From Prostheceraeus crozeri (lineage: Eukaryota; Platyhelminthes; Polycladida; Euryleptidae), in assembly GCA_907163375.1 (NCBI GenBank), contig CAJQUW010003161.1, positions 1 through 64,000 of the forward strand: 64,000 nt of DNA, in the 5' to 3' direction. The notes below the pieces were generated by a model that was not told the origin of the DNA, did no database searches, and saw only the letters and a list, made by a program, of their open reading frames with translations. Both the position numbers and the translations under genes were made by a program. Every line of letters begins with the position of its first letter. The first letter of the stretch is position 1. Shown here piece after piece: positions 46,620 through 59,091 of this stretch.

Positions 46620-47217
46620 GACGGCAAACAATTGGAACAGTGGGAATATTAAGACAACCTTCAGAACGTGTCAGCACACGGTAAAATGATAAACAATGAA
46701 GCAATTTCGAAAATTTTTCATACTCTTTGTTTAAGTTTGTTACAAACTGAATAAACATCATTTTCGGAGAAACATGAACACAGAAATGGCAACAGCTTGC
46801 CCTAAGCCTCGCATACCACTGTAGAAAAGAATGCACAACATGATGAATTGACAACTTTTCTATATACATTGTGTAATTTATTTGCATGGTGCTTATTAAA
46901 TGAGGACAATTGATTCAAATTTGCATTTTTCTAGAAGGTCCACATCACAGACATCGAACATTAATCATTAAGGTTACGTTGTTGTTGTTCGATATCTATG
47001 GTCCACATCATGGCACACATTTTTCCAGTTGTCATTCCAGCCAAGCAATTGTTCTCACCACAAATCATGTTTTTCGGGAGGTTCAGTGCTTGACCTTTCC
47101 CAGCAAAGCCAATTGCTTCAAAATTTTTTATACATGATTCTCATTTGACTACAGATCCTATTTGACTACATGAGTCGATCGACTCAGCAACATTAACTTC
47201 TGCTATATCAACTGATG

Positions 47218-47505
47218 TCAAGGGTTCGAAGTTACTTCAAACGTGTTGACACTAGGATTATTGCCAATCTCCGGACACCAAACCATTGAGTTCAAACCCA
47301 ACAATTGAAGTGATTTCTTAATACACCTGAAATCAATATCTTTGCGAGAAACAAACCCAAGGCACACAAACGTATTTTTGTTCATTATCCCAGGTTCATT
47401 GTCACCTGACAGATGTCTGTGCATGAAGATGTTGCCCATCGAATGCAAGTTCAACACTATGTTGTCAGTTCCGCGACTATGAGAATCTGGACACCAATGA
47501 GTCAA
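47218..47505 (-). other. Unrecognised open frame, possible exon
   Basis: The 95-residue minus-strand frame (MTHWCPDSHSRGTD to SVNTFEVTSNP) has ordinary amino-acid composition. A TGTCCAG acceptor-like site precedes GATTCTCATAG, and a GTAACT donor-like site occurs near its end. It lies about 0.6 kb upstream of profilin exon 1. I recognise no family; it may be an exon of another gene, a transposon piece or chance. Confidence 0.25.
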
Positions 47506-47859
47506 ACGTTCTCACGTCTGATTGGTCTTATTGAATGATGTCACTGGGACATTTTGTCTTCTTCAAAACAGTGAGGTACAAGAGAAATATGTGTTTATAT
47601 TTTGCAGAATTTAAATAATTTATATATCTAATTCCCAACACGTGTTACGTATGATACTTTCTCCACGCGTGGATCCACGCTAATAATCCACGTCTTCACA
47701 TTCAACCAATCAAATTAAAGATAGAAATTATTTCGAAATTTTACTCAATTGCAAACATATTTCAATTCAGTATCTTACGTTTTACACTGAGATATTCAAC
47801 ACTTAATGTATTTCCTTGCTGCATTCTCTTACCCAAATATCTGTTAGAAGAGGTGGAGC

Positions 47860-49940
47860 AGGCCTTTTCAAGTGACCTAGCACATCTACCTCACTATCCC
47901 GACGACCTGTAGGACGTGCTCCATTCCATAGCACAAATCCACGTATAGGTATCTACGAAAAATTAATCAACCTTTTCCAACTTATTCTCTTGGAATAACT
48001 AACAAGTTCTCAGCATATATGCGTGGATCAAACATGTTCTTGTAGCCTAACACCCGTACTTTATTATCCCGATGCCCTCGTAGACGTGCCCTCCTTCTTT
48101 GCCACAATCAACGCCAGTCCACGTACAGGAATCTACGCAAAGTTAATATTTTTCAACCTACTCTCTCGAAATAACTAACAAGTTCTCAGCATGAATACGT
48201 GGACCAAACATTTTCTTGTAACCTAACACACCTACTTCACTATCCAGATGCTCTTTAGGACGTGCCCTCCTTCTTTGCCCCAATCCATGTACAGGAATCT
48301 ACGCAAAATTACTGAACTTTTTTCAACTTATGCTCTCGAAATAAGTGACAAGTTCTCTACATTATTACGTGGACCAAACATTTTCTTGTAGCCTAACACC
48401 TCTACTTCACTATCCCGATGCTCTCTAGGACGTTCCCTCCTTATTTGCCCCAATCCTAGCCAGTTCAAGTACATTTAGACCAATAAGAAACTACAAAATT
48501 AATCAACATATTCTCTTGAAATAACTAACAAGTTCTCAGCATAAATACGTGGACCAAACATTTTCTTGTAGCCCAACACCTCTACTTCACTATCCCGATG
48601 CCGTCGGGGACGTGCCCTCCTTCTTTGCCCCAATCCACGCCAGTCCACTTGCATGTAGGCCAATAGGAAACTACAAAATTAATCAACCTATTCTATTGAA
48701 TTAATTAACAAGTTCTCAGCACAAATGCGTGGACCAAACATTTTCTTGTAGCCCAACACCTCTACTTCACTATCCCGATGCTCACTAGGACGTGCCCTCC
48801 TTATTTGCCCCAATCCACGCCAGTCCACTTACATGTAGGCCAATAGGAAACTACAAAATTAATCAACCTATTCTCTTGAATTAACTAACAAGTTCTCAGC
48901 ACAAATGCGTGGACCAAACATTTTCTTGTAGCCCAACACCTCTACTTCACTATCCCGATGCCGTTGGGGACGTGCCATCCTTCTTTGCCCCAATCCACGC
49001 CAGTCCACGTACATGTAGGCGTAAGAATCCACGCAAAGTTAATATTTTTCAACTTACTCTCTTGAAATAACTAACAAGTTCTCAGCAGGAATACGTGGAC
49101 CAAACATTTTCTTATAACCTAACACACCTACTTTGACATGTCGATGCTCTTTAGGACGTGCCCTCCTTCTTTGCCCCAATCCACGCCAGTCCACATACAT
49201 TTAGACCAATAAGAAACTACAAAATTAATCAACATATTCTCTTGAATTAACTAACAAATTCTGAGCATAAATAAGTGGACCAAACATTTTCTTGTAGCCT
49301 AACACCTCTACTTCACTATCCCGATACCGTCGGGGACGTGCCCTCCTTCTTTGCCCCAATCCACGCCAGTCCACGTGCATGTAGGCCAATAGGAAACTAC
49401 AAAATTAATCAACCTATTCTCTTGAATTAACTAACAAGTTCTCAGCACAAATGCGTGGACCAAACATTTTCTTGTAGCCCAACACCTCTACTTCACTATC
49501 CCGATGCCGTTGGGGACGTGCCATCCTTATTTGCCCCAATCCACGCCAGTCCACTTACATGTAGGCCAATAGGAAACTACAAAATTAATCAACCTATTCT
49601 CTTGAATTAACTAACAAGTTCTCAGCACAAATGCGTGGACCAAACATTTTCTTGTAGCCCAACACCTCTACTTCACTATCCCGATGCCGTTGGGGACGTG
49701 CCATCCTTATTTGCCCCAATCCACGCCAGTCCTCGTACATGTAGGCGTAAGAATCTACGCAAAGTTAATCAATTATTTTCAACTTATTCTCTTGAAATAA
49801 CTAACAAGTTCTCAGCATGAATACGTGGACCAAACATTTTCTAGTAGCCTAACACACCTACTTTGACATGTCGATGCTCTCTAGGACGTGCCAATCCAAT
49901 TAATCAATACAAGCCAATCCACGTATAGAAATCTATGATG
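47860..49940. repeat. Left satellite array, ~180-bp units x 11
   Basis: Each unit contains GTGGACCAAACATTTTCTTG, CACTATCCCGATGC, GGACGTGCC, CCCCAATCCACGCCAGTCCA and TTAACAAGTTCTCAGCA-like words. GTGGACCAAAC recurs near 48023, 48200, 48368, 48548, 48727, 48907, 49093, 49274, 49452, 49632 and 49823. Two subtypes alternate (with GGCCAATAGGAAACTAC or GGCGTAAGAATC), indicating higher-order duplication. Confidence 0.95.
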
Positions 49941-50140
49941 TAGGTTTTCAGGTGCAAAATTCTATGGTTGCTTTGTAATTTAGTGAATGACTTTCGATTT
50001 TTTCGCTTTTTTCATGTTTTTATGTATCCGTCCGGAGCGTTTTCCAATTACGTTGCAAAAAAATGGAACCTTTTTCTACGCTATCTATTGTAATCTTCAT
50101 ATACTTTTAATGGTTGAAAACCACTCTCCTATTCTTTCAG

Positions 50141-53100
50141 AAGTATGGAAATTGCCGTATCGCCCTCCTTCGGGAGAAGATTCGCGGAGGTCAACGTGAT
50201 GTGACAGAAGTAAAGGAGCTCCTATACCTACTCGGAGTTGAATGTCAGTTGCAGGTGAAACACCAAGCGTGCAAAAAGTTGTGCTCCCAAAGTAACAGAG
50301 GCTCAGTTTGGAGGTAAGTTGTTATAGCCTCTTCTGCTATTTTTCCTGCATTAAGTAAATCTGCGAATAAATGAGGGTCATATCGTCAATGCAATTCGTT
50401 TTGAAAACGATTCGATATTGTAATTCATCGTAATAAACTTCGACCACGTTGCTTCCTCTTCAAATTTTATATGAAAGTGTTCATTCAAATTGTAGGTTTT
50501 GTGTTTTCAACCCTGTTCTTTTGTATTCCAATACTCAATCCGCGTTAAGCATCTCCGTTCTTGAAGGTAGAAATGAATGAATTCTTCATCAAGGAGTCGA
50601 TATCGTGATATGCTAGGTGCTTGGTGAATGACTGTTACAGCAACCATATGCGCTCAAATAATTTCAAATAGTTTCCTGTTCTTCAGATTGTACTTTAAAT
50701 GTGGTGAGCCAACCTGCACGGCGACTTACAAGGGCCACCTGGCGAATTGGCCAATACTGGAGGATGCTTCCATGACATTTACTGTTGATGGTACTGTTTC
50801 TCACGATCCCGATCGACCTCGTCGTCTGTGGTCGAGCAAAGCTGCTCGGGATGCTGTTGTATCTTCACTGAAAACCAAGGGACCAACAGAAATTTTCGAG
50901 GACGTTAAGGTCGAGTTTGGTGAAAAGGCTCCTACTCTGGCGAGTGTAAGAAAGACTGCTGCTGTCAGCCAAAATCGGTGTAATTCAACATCTAACGATA
51001 TGGAAATGTTGTGCTTATTACAGCGGACACATCAATCTCTGATTAATCCCAATTCCCCTGTCCCAGGATATATACAGGTGAGAAAAGTGACGAGTATCTC
51101 AGCTAATTAGAAGTCAGAGAAGTGTCTCAAATGCATTTTCCGTGTATGTTACCCATCAGGTCAATCATGCATGAGTATTATTTGGTCTATCAATTAACTT
51201 TTTGATCTCCATTCACTCCAAATGTTGATATTTGTTTCTGGTATGTTGTCCAATTCATTCGTTCAACATTGTAGCAGTGTTCACTACACAATTTTATACA
51301 GCTATAGTTCACTGTGGACAACTGTGTTAAAAATCATCAATTCTATAATAATAATCACGGTATTAATGAAAAATGCTACACATCCCTAGAATATTTTTCC
51401 ACAAACAATTTATTATATATGATATTATAATGGCTTCATGAATCTTATCAATTTCTAGGCGCCATGCATTGGTATGGATGAATTTGAAGGATATTTGTAG
51501 CACACTTATTTGTAGTCTTTCTTGTAATTTTAATAATGAACTTTGTTGGATGATTCCATGTTCACGTGAATGCCGAAATCTTTTAATAATTTTCATGTGT
51601 ACCACTAGTTCTAGAAAAGTCAAAGTATATGAACAATTAATCAATAGTATATCATCAAGATGCAACGTTAAATGCATATTGCAGGAATTGAACTGCATTC
51701 CATACCGGATGATACTCCACACAGCAAACCAATTGCGCCTTGCAAAGAAGTCATTGATATTCCACATCGATGCTACAGGAGGCTTGGTTAGACGGTCAAG
51801 ATACACGAATGGACAGCTCTTCTTGTTCTCCCTGGTTCCTGAGAACCTTCAATGCGTTCCGTAAGTGATTTCCTTACCGGAAAGATGTCGCGTGAGGATA
51901 TTGTATACTGGCTAATGTGTGTTCGTTGCGGGATCAGTCGAGTGGGGAACACGCTCATCGATGAAAGAAGACCGCTGACCATAGTGACCGATATGTCATG
52001 GGCCATTATCCATGCAGTCGTCCTTGCATTTGGTGGCTCCCATCTCCGCGGTTATCTGCAGCAGACGTTTCAGCGCTTACAAAAGAAGTCATCTGCGCCG
52101 GCGTTCGTCGTCTTTGTCTGCTCCTCCCACCTGATCAAAGCCGTCTCCAGGTCTTTGGAAATAAAGGACAAGCGAATCAAATTTATGTTCCTCACTTTTT
52201 CCGGCGAAATGATAGATGCACAGACGATGGAGGAAGCTGCGGAAGTGTGGAGGAAGATGAAAGTGGTGTTTTTATCGAAGACGATGTCCTCTGAGGTAAG
52301 AACATATATGCTGACATCGAAGAAGGTGGACGAAGAGGATGATGCTACATTCAGCGAAATGGTCGTTGAATCGGATCCAGAGCAAAAGGCATTCGGAAGT
52401 CATCTCCTTTCAAAGCATATTTTGATGCGGTACCAGGTCCTGAGCATGATTATGATAATTCCGATAATCAACTAAATTGCCCGGCAATAATTTCGGCAAT
52501 GGAAAAGGTGCAGCAAGAATGGCTTCCCTTTATGGACTATGGGGTTCAGCTATAGTCAATGGACATAGGAAGAACCACCTGACAAACGCGAAAGTGGAAT
52601 CCTGGTTTTCGTAAGTATTTTTCTCTTGATTCGTACTCATCGGAAGGGTAGAATAGGGGGAAAGAAGCCTAGTAAATTCAACTTATTATGAATTTATTAT
52701 GATTTTCATAGGATAATTGACGAAAAATACCGACAGAACTCAATTTGCTGTAGAGTGCCAGTTCGCCTGGAGATAGAATAGAAAGATGTCCTCAGACTTG
52801 AACAATTAAGAAAAAAATTTCTTGGCAGCCTTTCTTGACTTTGTCGTGCGTCTGATAATTAGAAAGATTGCGGAGTGCCACTTTATTTGCCTCTGCCAAA
52901 TATTCAGTTGCTAAAGAATGCTAGTTTATTTCAAAATTTAAACCCTCTTTAAATAGAGATCATCATGTATAGTTGCATGTACAACTTAACTCTTCCTTAG
53001 TTGGGTAAAGAGAACTCAATTGCGCAACGTCCCCAGTCGACGTGTCAGCTCCGTGACATTTGCTGAAAAGCAATTAGCCCGGACGAGAGCGAGAGTTTCC

Positions 53101-53227
53101 TTCGCGGAAAGAAAAAGAGGGCAGAAAATGAAAGCCGGTTCCGGGATCGATATGGAGTCTGCGGAGGAAATATGGAAACGGAAGACGGCGACTGGTCGTG
53201 AACCAAAAATTTTGAAAAGAAGGAAAC
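50141..53227 (+). pseudogene. Multi-exon DDE transposase of the satellite-ended transposon
   Basis: Exons with consensus borders can be traced at 50141-50313, 50687-51077, 51685-52296, one ending at 52610, and 53001-53227; phases agree at the 50313/50687, 51077/51685 and 52610/53001 joins. The product has a short CGEPTC zinc-knuckle-like segment, RRLWSSKAARDAVVSSLK, then a core with IFHIDATGGLVRR (first catalytic Asp likely), LFLFSLVP, SDFLTGKMSREDIVYWLM, and LTIVTDMSWAIIHAVVLAFG (second Asp likely) followed by a CSSHLIKAVSR motif. This order resembles MULE-like transposases (H.D.T, TD...A...A, C..H), but I cannot assign a family. A +1 frame change at about 51857 separates CVP from VSDF. The C-terminal exon is very basic. 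Confidence 0.6.
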
Positions 53228-53539
53228 GTGAGTACCATCATTCGAAGTGTTTCCAATTTCCTCTGTGCCTTAATGTCATACGGCATTGTAATATTTATGA
53301 ATCTACCTCGGTATCAATCACTAATGGAAGTATATTACATTGCTTTACAGTAACTGCTAATCCTGTAAGTATTCGTTTTTCAATCGTTCATTATGATATC
53401 GTGTGTACGTGTGTAATGTAATTCATATATGTAATTGATGAAATGCTTTCTAACATGTATAACTTGCTTTGTATCTTCTGATGAATTTCTATATTTTTGA
53501 TTACCATTACTTTTTTGAAAAATATACACGCTATATATT

Positions 53540-54290
53540 CATGGATTGGGGCAAAGAAGGAGGGCACGTCCCCAACGGCATCGGGATAGTGAAGTAGAGG
53601 TGTTGGGCTACAAGAAAATGTTTGGTCCACGCATTTGTGCTGAGAACTTGTTAGTTAATTCAATAGAATAGGTTGATTAATTTTGTAGTTCCCTATTGGC
53701 CTACATGCACGTGGACTGGCGTGGATTGGGGCAAATAAGGAGGGCACGTCCCCAACGGCATCGGGATAGTGAAGTAGAGGTGTTGGGCTACAAGAAATGT
53801 ATTTGGTCCACGCATTTGTGCTGAGAACTTGTTAGTTAATTCAAGAGAATAGGTTGATTAATTTTGTAGTTTCCTATTGGCCTACATGTAAGTGGACTGG
53901 CGTGGATTGGGGCAAATAAGGAGGGCACGTCCTAGTGAGCATCGGGATAGTGAAGTAGAGGTGTTGGGCTACAAGAAAATGTTTGGTCCACGCATTTGTG
54001 CTGAGAACTTGTTAGTTAATTCAAGAGAATAGGTTGATTAATTTTGTAGTTTCCTATTGGCCTACATGCACGTGGACTGGCGTGGATTGGGGCAAAGAAG
54101 GAGGGCACGTCCCCGACGGCATCGGGATAGTGAAGTAAAGGTGTTGGGCTACAAGAAAATGTTTGGTCCACGTATTTATGCTGAGAACTCGTCAGCTATT
54201 TCAAGAGAATAAGTTGGAAAAGGTTGATAAATTTTTGTAGATTCCTATATGTGGATCTGGCCATGTAAGGATCCGTGCACGTCTCAGAGG
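53540..54290. repeat. Right satellite array, inverted, ~180-bp units x 4
   Basis: Units start GGATTGGGGCAAAGAAGGAG near 53545, 53724, 53903 and 54083, with a degraded fifth near 54270. They are the reverse complement of the left-array unit and very similar to its most homogeneous copies (48700-49730). Confidence 0.95.
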
Positions 54291-54918
54291 TCATCGGTAT
54301 AGTAAGGTTGATGTGCTGCACAACTAGGAAAGCTTTCGTTCATCTTTCATTCTTGAATTTATGCACATTACTTGTTACTTTCCTTTGTCTGTGGTGAGTC
54401 TTTACCCATGGATTGTCCATCGATTAGGCAATCTTGTGCTTTTTGATTGAACATATTTAGGTATTTCTCCTCGTGATACTTAGGTATTTTTCCTCGTGCT
54501 TTGGCTGTCCATCTTGAACGTGTATACCTTTTCAATCATGCCTTGGTGTCTCGTCTTTTTGTATGGTGAACGAATAATTAATCAAATATGTGAGCTACAT
54601 TGGAAAATGGATCCTCTTCAACAAGAGGCCGTCTTTCTTGTGCTGTCAACTTTGTATTGATCGGGATAGGTATATATTTAGTTTAGGTTAGGCATATTTA
54701 TTAAGTCTGTTGCATTGAACACCAATTATGGAAGGCATGGCATTATTTGTTTGAACTGCGTAGAAAAGGAATGAGACAACTCTATTGCTGTTTCATCTTC
54801 GTAATTCCATATGGTAATTTTTCTAATTTGATGAAACAAATATTTTGCTCACAAAAATATAAACGTGGATTATTAGTGTGGATCCACGCGTGGAGAAAGT
54901 ATCATACGTACACGTGTT

Positions 54919-56090
54919 TTTTACTACGATTTACTCTGAGCTTTAGCGGACTGAGTCTGCACAGCTCAAATCAGAACTTCTTAAATATTTCCATTTCAGT
55001 AATCTCATTTGCTGCCTTTCCTTGTTGAACAAGAAAATAATTTTCGCGACGTGCAAAATCGATTATGAATAACGAATCTTCTCAATGCTGTCATATTGAT
55101 CGATTTTTTCTTTCAATATTCGTATAACAATTTCTTGCGTTTTGACTTCCGCATGCGGAATTTAGACGAAAAAACGAAGAAATATTCCACGAAAAACCAT
55201 TGGATGCATCATATATTTGATTAACAACAAATTTGAGGAATAAATAGTTAATGGACAAAACCTTCTTACAGCGTACATGCGGTCATGCCCTATGTTGGAT
55301 CAACTAGAACTGTGCGTACGTTGTAATTTTTTTATGCTGGCCACTATTTATGGCCTCTCAAAAGAAACCAAGACATACCCATGAGGGTGAGGAAAGCGTC
55401 TCGTCTGGAATTTGCATGGATGTGTAAAAATGTTTGAAGAGGACGTTATCTATGCATAAGTAACTTAATTATTACTATTGATTCATGGATGACATATTTG
55501 TTCTTTGGAGGGTCAAGAGGTCAATGTGGTCGGCTGACCCAAGAGTATCCTCGACCACCCGAATGCCATCGGAACACCTGTAGAATTATGAAGTGCACGG
55601 TTACTTCTCTAAGAAATAGGAAGGACTTGTTCATGCATCTGGGTTTCGTATTGCGTAAGTAAAGAGCGTCCTCTATTAAACCTAATGCCTCTGGAACTCA
55701 AGGTGGTGATCGATGTGAAGAGAAGTCATAATGCTCGTTGAAACTTTCCATGTTTGATGCAATTTGTAATTCTGATTTAAGATAGTGCAAAGTTTCTTGC
55801 TTCGGAAGAAAAAATAATGATTCCGGTTATTTCAGGAAGTGCGTCTGATAGATTGACCAACATTTCATATGAGCAATTCATACGTGACGTCGTTGCATGC
55901 GGTTAATTACTAAATTTTGATGTGCTTTTGCTGGCTCAACTATTAAACTAGCCCATCCAGTTTTTTTCGGCATGCACAAGTTTTATGCTTGCTAGAAGTT
56001 CTCATTCGTACCAGATATCATATTTAAAAAAATAGTCAAATTTTGTTCAAAGGTGACGTCGTTGCACAAATCACCCAACTTAGCGAACTA
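54919..56090. other. Non-coding stretch, no gene seen
   Basis: No supported coding sequence, RNA gene or pairable repeat. Confidence 0.4.
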
Positions 56091-57221
56091 CAGTCCGTTT
56101 CATAAAAAGTGGATCATCCTAAAATTTGACTAAATAAAACATAAGTATGATACAGAAAGCATTTTTCATGTTATTTCATGTCCCTAATATATTTAAATGT
56201 CCTTATATAATCTGATAAGCCATGATACAGTAACGGTTCTTAAGAAGCTAATATTTTGTGGCCCTACCCTTATTGTCAATGACATTACCAATTCGTCTAG
56301 GCATTGATTCGATGATATCGTTGATTTTTGACTGATCTAACTTTCTCCACTCTCTTTTTAACAGTGACGTAAGTTGTGATACGCCATCTGTAGGTAGCAG
56401 TGAACGACGAACGTTACGTTTTAGAATACTCCATACATTTTCTATGGGATTCAGATCAGGAGAACGAGCTGGCCAAGATAATGTCCTAAGCCCTAATTGA
56501 GACTTGCATAATTTGACTCTACTACTCCTGTGACACGTAGCATTATCATCCATAAATAACCAAGTCGATGGATCACCAAGTTGATCTGTCATTTGGCCAA
56601 TGTTCATTCGTAAAGCATTCACATAGCGTTCAGAATTCATGTTTCCTTGCTGTATGTGAAGTAGTTCTAGCAAGGCTGATACTTTGCCTTTTGTGAATGC
56701 GATCTCGTTATTGTTCATTTGTGCTTTGTATTGTTTTCAACCGGTAAGAGATAGATTTCTTGCTGAAAGCAATCAGGAGTGCTGCCAACACCACCGCAAC
56801 GAAGTCAGGAAGCTATGGAACATGAAGTCCAGTTAATCACATGTAGCAGTTACATTATTGTTGATAAATAATGGTGCTATACTGGCTCTGATTGACCGAT
56901 TTTCTTTATTTTTGTTATGCTTGATAGCTTTTGTATTGTAGAACAACATATTACATAACAAAGGAAACAAATGTAATTTTATAAGAGTGAGGTATGATTT
57001 TGTGTAACATTGCTAAATGAAGATCAAATTGTCTACTACTTTTTTATCTATAACAGGAAAACAACTCAATATTCATGCTTGAAATTTCCAACAATGATAT
57101 TAGTAAGCACAACTGTCATATCTTCCAAATTTCAGAGAAATTCGTTCAAGTTTGGCGGAGTTAGAAGAAGTTGAAGTTAAGGCGATGTTTAAGGGTGATC
57201 CATTTTTTATGAAACAATCTG
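56091..57221 (-). mobile_element. Tc1-like transposon, internally deleted
   Basis: Ends CAGTCCGTTTCATAAAAAG and the inverse of the right end, CAGATTGTTTCATAAAAAA, match after the first few bases and continue with TGGATCA. TA flanks at 56089-56090 and 57222-57223. The transposase is on the minus strand; its N-terminal DNA-binding half is absent, which explains the short length (1,131 bp against roughly 1.6 kb for full Tc1 elements). Confidence 0.85.
56248..56718 (-). pseudogene. Tc1-like transposase, C-terminal catalytic half (DD34E)
   Basis: The 156-residue frame reads SERYVNALRMNIGQM, then WLFMDDNATCHRSSRV with the second catalytic Asp, then LSWPARSPDLNPIENVWSIL with the third residue, Glu. 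The gap of about 34 residues is the Tc1 DD34E signature. It ends with WRKLDQSKINDIIESMPRR, the normal Tc1 C-terminus. The first Asp and the paired helix-turn-helix are missing, so the copy cannot make a working enzyme. The frame itself is still open, so the deletion may be relatively recent. Confidence 0.88.
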
Positions 57222-57837
57222 TATATACTTTCGTGAAGAAGTTGAGATGCTAATTATAGCTATTGCGTAATATGTATGGCATCATCACGTTATGGAAGAA
57301 CTGGTGCCGCACTAATTACATGAGAATCTCCAGATGGCTTGTCAAAATTTAGGAAAGTACAAAATGAATCATTTAAGGAAAGTACATTGAAAATGTAGCG
57401 TCGTTACCCCTTATGATGGATACAATATTGTCACACACATGCATGCTGAAATTGAGACATTGGAATGCAGAAAATAAACAGAACATAATTGATCTTTCAT
57501 GATTCATAATGAGGGCTTGAATCGTTTTAATAGAGTGGCCTCACTGATCTTAACATGTTGTACATTTCTATATATATATATAATATATGTATGGAGCAAC
57601 AGAGAAATAGGACACGATCTTGGGTCCAGAGGATTGATTGCAATTCCGTATGTGCTTGCTAAATAATGGAGTTGCCTTCATATTTTGGGGCTCCCAGTCT
57701 TGTTGCACAATTGGGATAGTGCTATTTGATTCGGATACCAAGACCGATCGGATACCGCTGTCCGATCATAATTAACATATGTCATGCATAATGCATCATA
57801 CGATAACTACATCCGGAGTCGCATTTGAAATTGTATC
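57222..57837. other. Non-coding stretch with a (TA)n run
   Basis: No gene is seen. A TATATATATA run lies near 57570. Confidence 0.4.
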
Positions 57838-58188
57838 AGACATTTGATTGGTCAACGAGAGGAATCGGACCCTTCAAAGAACGACAAACGATCTTCATTG
57901 TCAGGCAGTACAACAAAGTGTGCGGCATAAAGCTCTTGAAATTGATTCACTCAGTTAAATCTCTAAACTAGTGAAATCTGTAACCCAGAAATGGGATTCT
58001 AAGATACACTTTTTTGACTTACCTATAATTGATACATTTTCTATTTATTCTATGCTAATTGATACATTTTCTATTTATTCTATGCTGTTCAATAAACTGG
58101 TTCTGCCTTCATATTGCCGCATACAATGAAGATCGCTTGTCGTTCTTTGAAGGGGCCGATTCCTCTTGTTGACAGATCAAGTGAATGT
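57838..58188. repeat. Foldback with ~65-75-bp arms
   Basis: GAGGAATCGGACCCTTCAAA followed by GAACGACAAACGATCTTCAT near 57860-57900 is matched inversely by ATGAAGATCGCTTGTCGTTC and TTTGAAGGGGCCGATTCCTC near 58125-58165. GACATT/AATGTC close the outer ends. The interior of about 220 bp includes a 30-bp tandem duplication. Probably a decayed foldback MITE. Confidence 0.7.
58028..58087. repeat. 30-bp tandem duplication
   Basis: The unit AATTGATACATTTTCTATTT plus ATTCTATGCT occurs twice without a difference, directly adjacent, inside the foldback. This is a recent local duplication. Confidence 0.9.
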
Positions 58189-59091
58189 CAAATTTTCAAA
58201 TGAAAATAACTGAAATAATTTTAACTTGAACTGAGACGCCAGTCTTAATTAGTTTTGAAAGCGACAACTCCTCCATTACTTGCTCCCTGATTCATGACGG
58301 ATCCGTCTCCGGCAACGATAATGTCAATATAACTCACTGACTTTCCTCTGCCTCGTAACAAATGTGCAGCCACATTTCCTTTTCATTTTTCCAGAGTTCG
58401 AAGCTCTTTGTCGCACTGTTGAACATAGGGGTTTTGACTTCGACATCGCTCTGCCATCATTGCTAACTCTCTGTACATGCGCAATTCAAAACCAGGCATT
58501 GACACCACTGCTATGTTGGTGCGTAAAATCCCTTGGTTTACCTGAAAAGTAAATTGAGTAGAAATAAGTAGATAGAAAGAAGATAGGCCTACATGTGTGA
58601 AGTAATTATGTAGGGCATTCCAGGAATTCTAGTTCATCTTAACTAGTACATAGACTATCGAAACAAATGTAAATTTTTACATCTTAGCGAACAATTGATC
58701 TTGCAATTTGTGGTCATTGCCGTTGGAAAATGCATAAGATTGTGAAATAGAGATACTCTTTTACCTAAAACCTTCTTCATTTGCAGTTGCATATTTATCA
58801 GAAGTTTGCTTTTTCAGGCTGCGATAGCATCACGCGTGGAATTAGCCATATCCTATATATACATACATAAAGCCTACATATACATTTGGCACATTTTTCG
58901 ATTTCACAATTTTTCCTAATTGCGGGTGGTTTTCCTGTTATGTTCCATGAAAAATACTATTGTGTGCAAACATTTTTTGGAATCGGTTGGGTTTTACAGG
59001 TTGCCAATGGAGATATAAAATCAAACATATTTTGAAAATGTTTCATAAAGAGTCCACAAAGATTGAAATTTTTTCCCAGCAGTGAGATCTA
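58189..59091. other. Non-coding stretch, no gene seen
   Basis: Open frames here (for example 58364-58552) resemble nothing I recognise. Confidence 0.4.

Larger units (their letters stand above)
47637..54918 (+). mobile_element. 7.3-kb DNA transposon with opposed subterminal satellite arrays
   Basis: Inverted ends of nearly 60 bp (AACACGTGT, then ACGTATGATACTTTCTCCAC, GCGTGGATCCAC) match with only a few differences. Inside the left end lie about 11 copies of a ~180-bp repeat, and inside the right end about 4 copies of the same repeat in the opposite orientation. Between them runs a multi-exon transposase gene (50141-53227). No clear target duplication is visible, and I cannot name the superfamily. 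The close match of the ends and intact splice sites suggest moderate age; the gene has at least one frame change. Confidence 0.85.

Noticed and set aside
47860-54290. Short frames repeated in the satellite arrays (for example MDQTFSCSPTPLLHYPDAV)
   Set aside because: Repeated only because the 180-bp DNA unit is repeated; period and phase vary between units and no family resemblance is seen.
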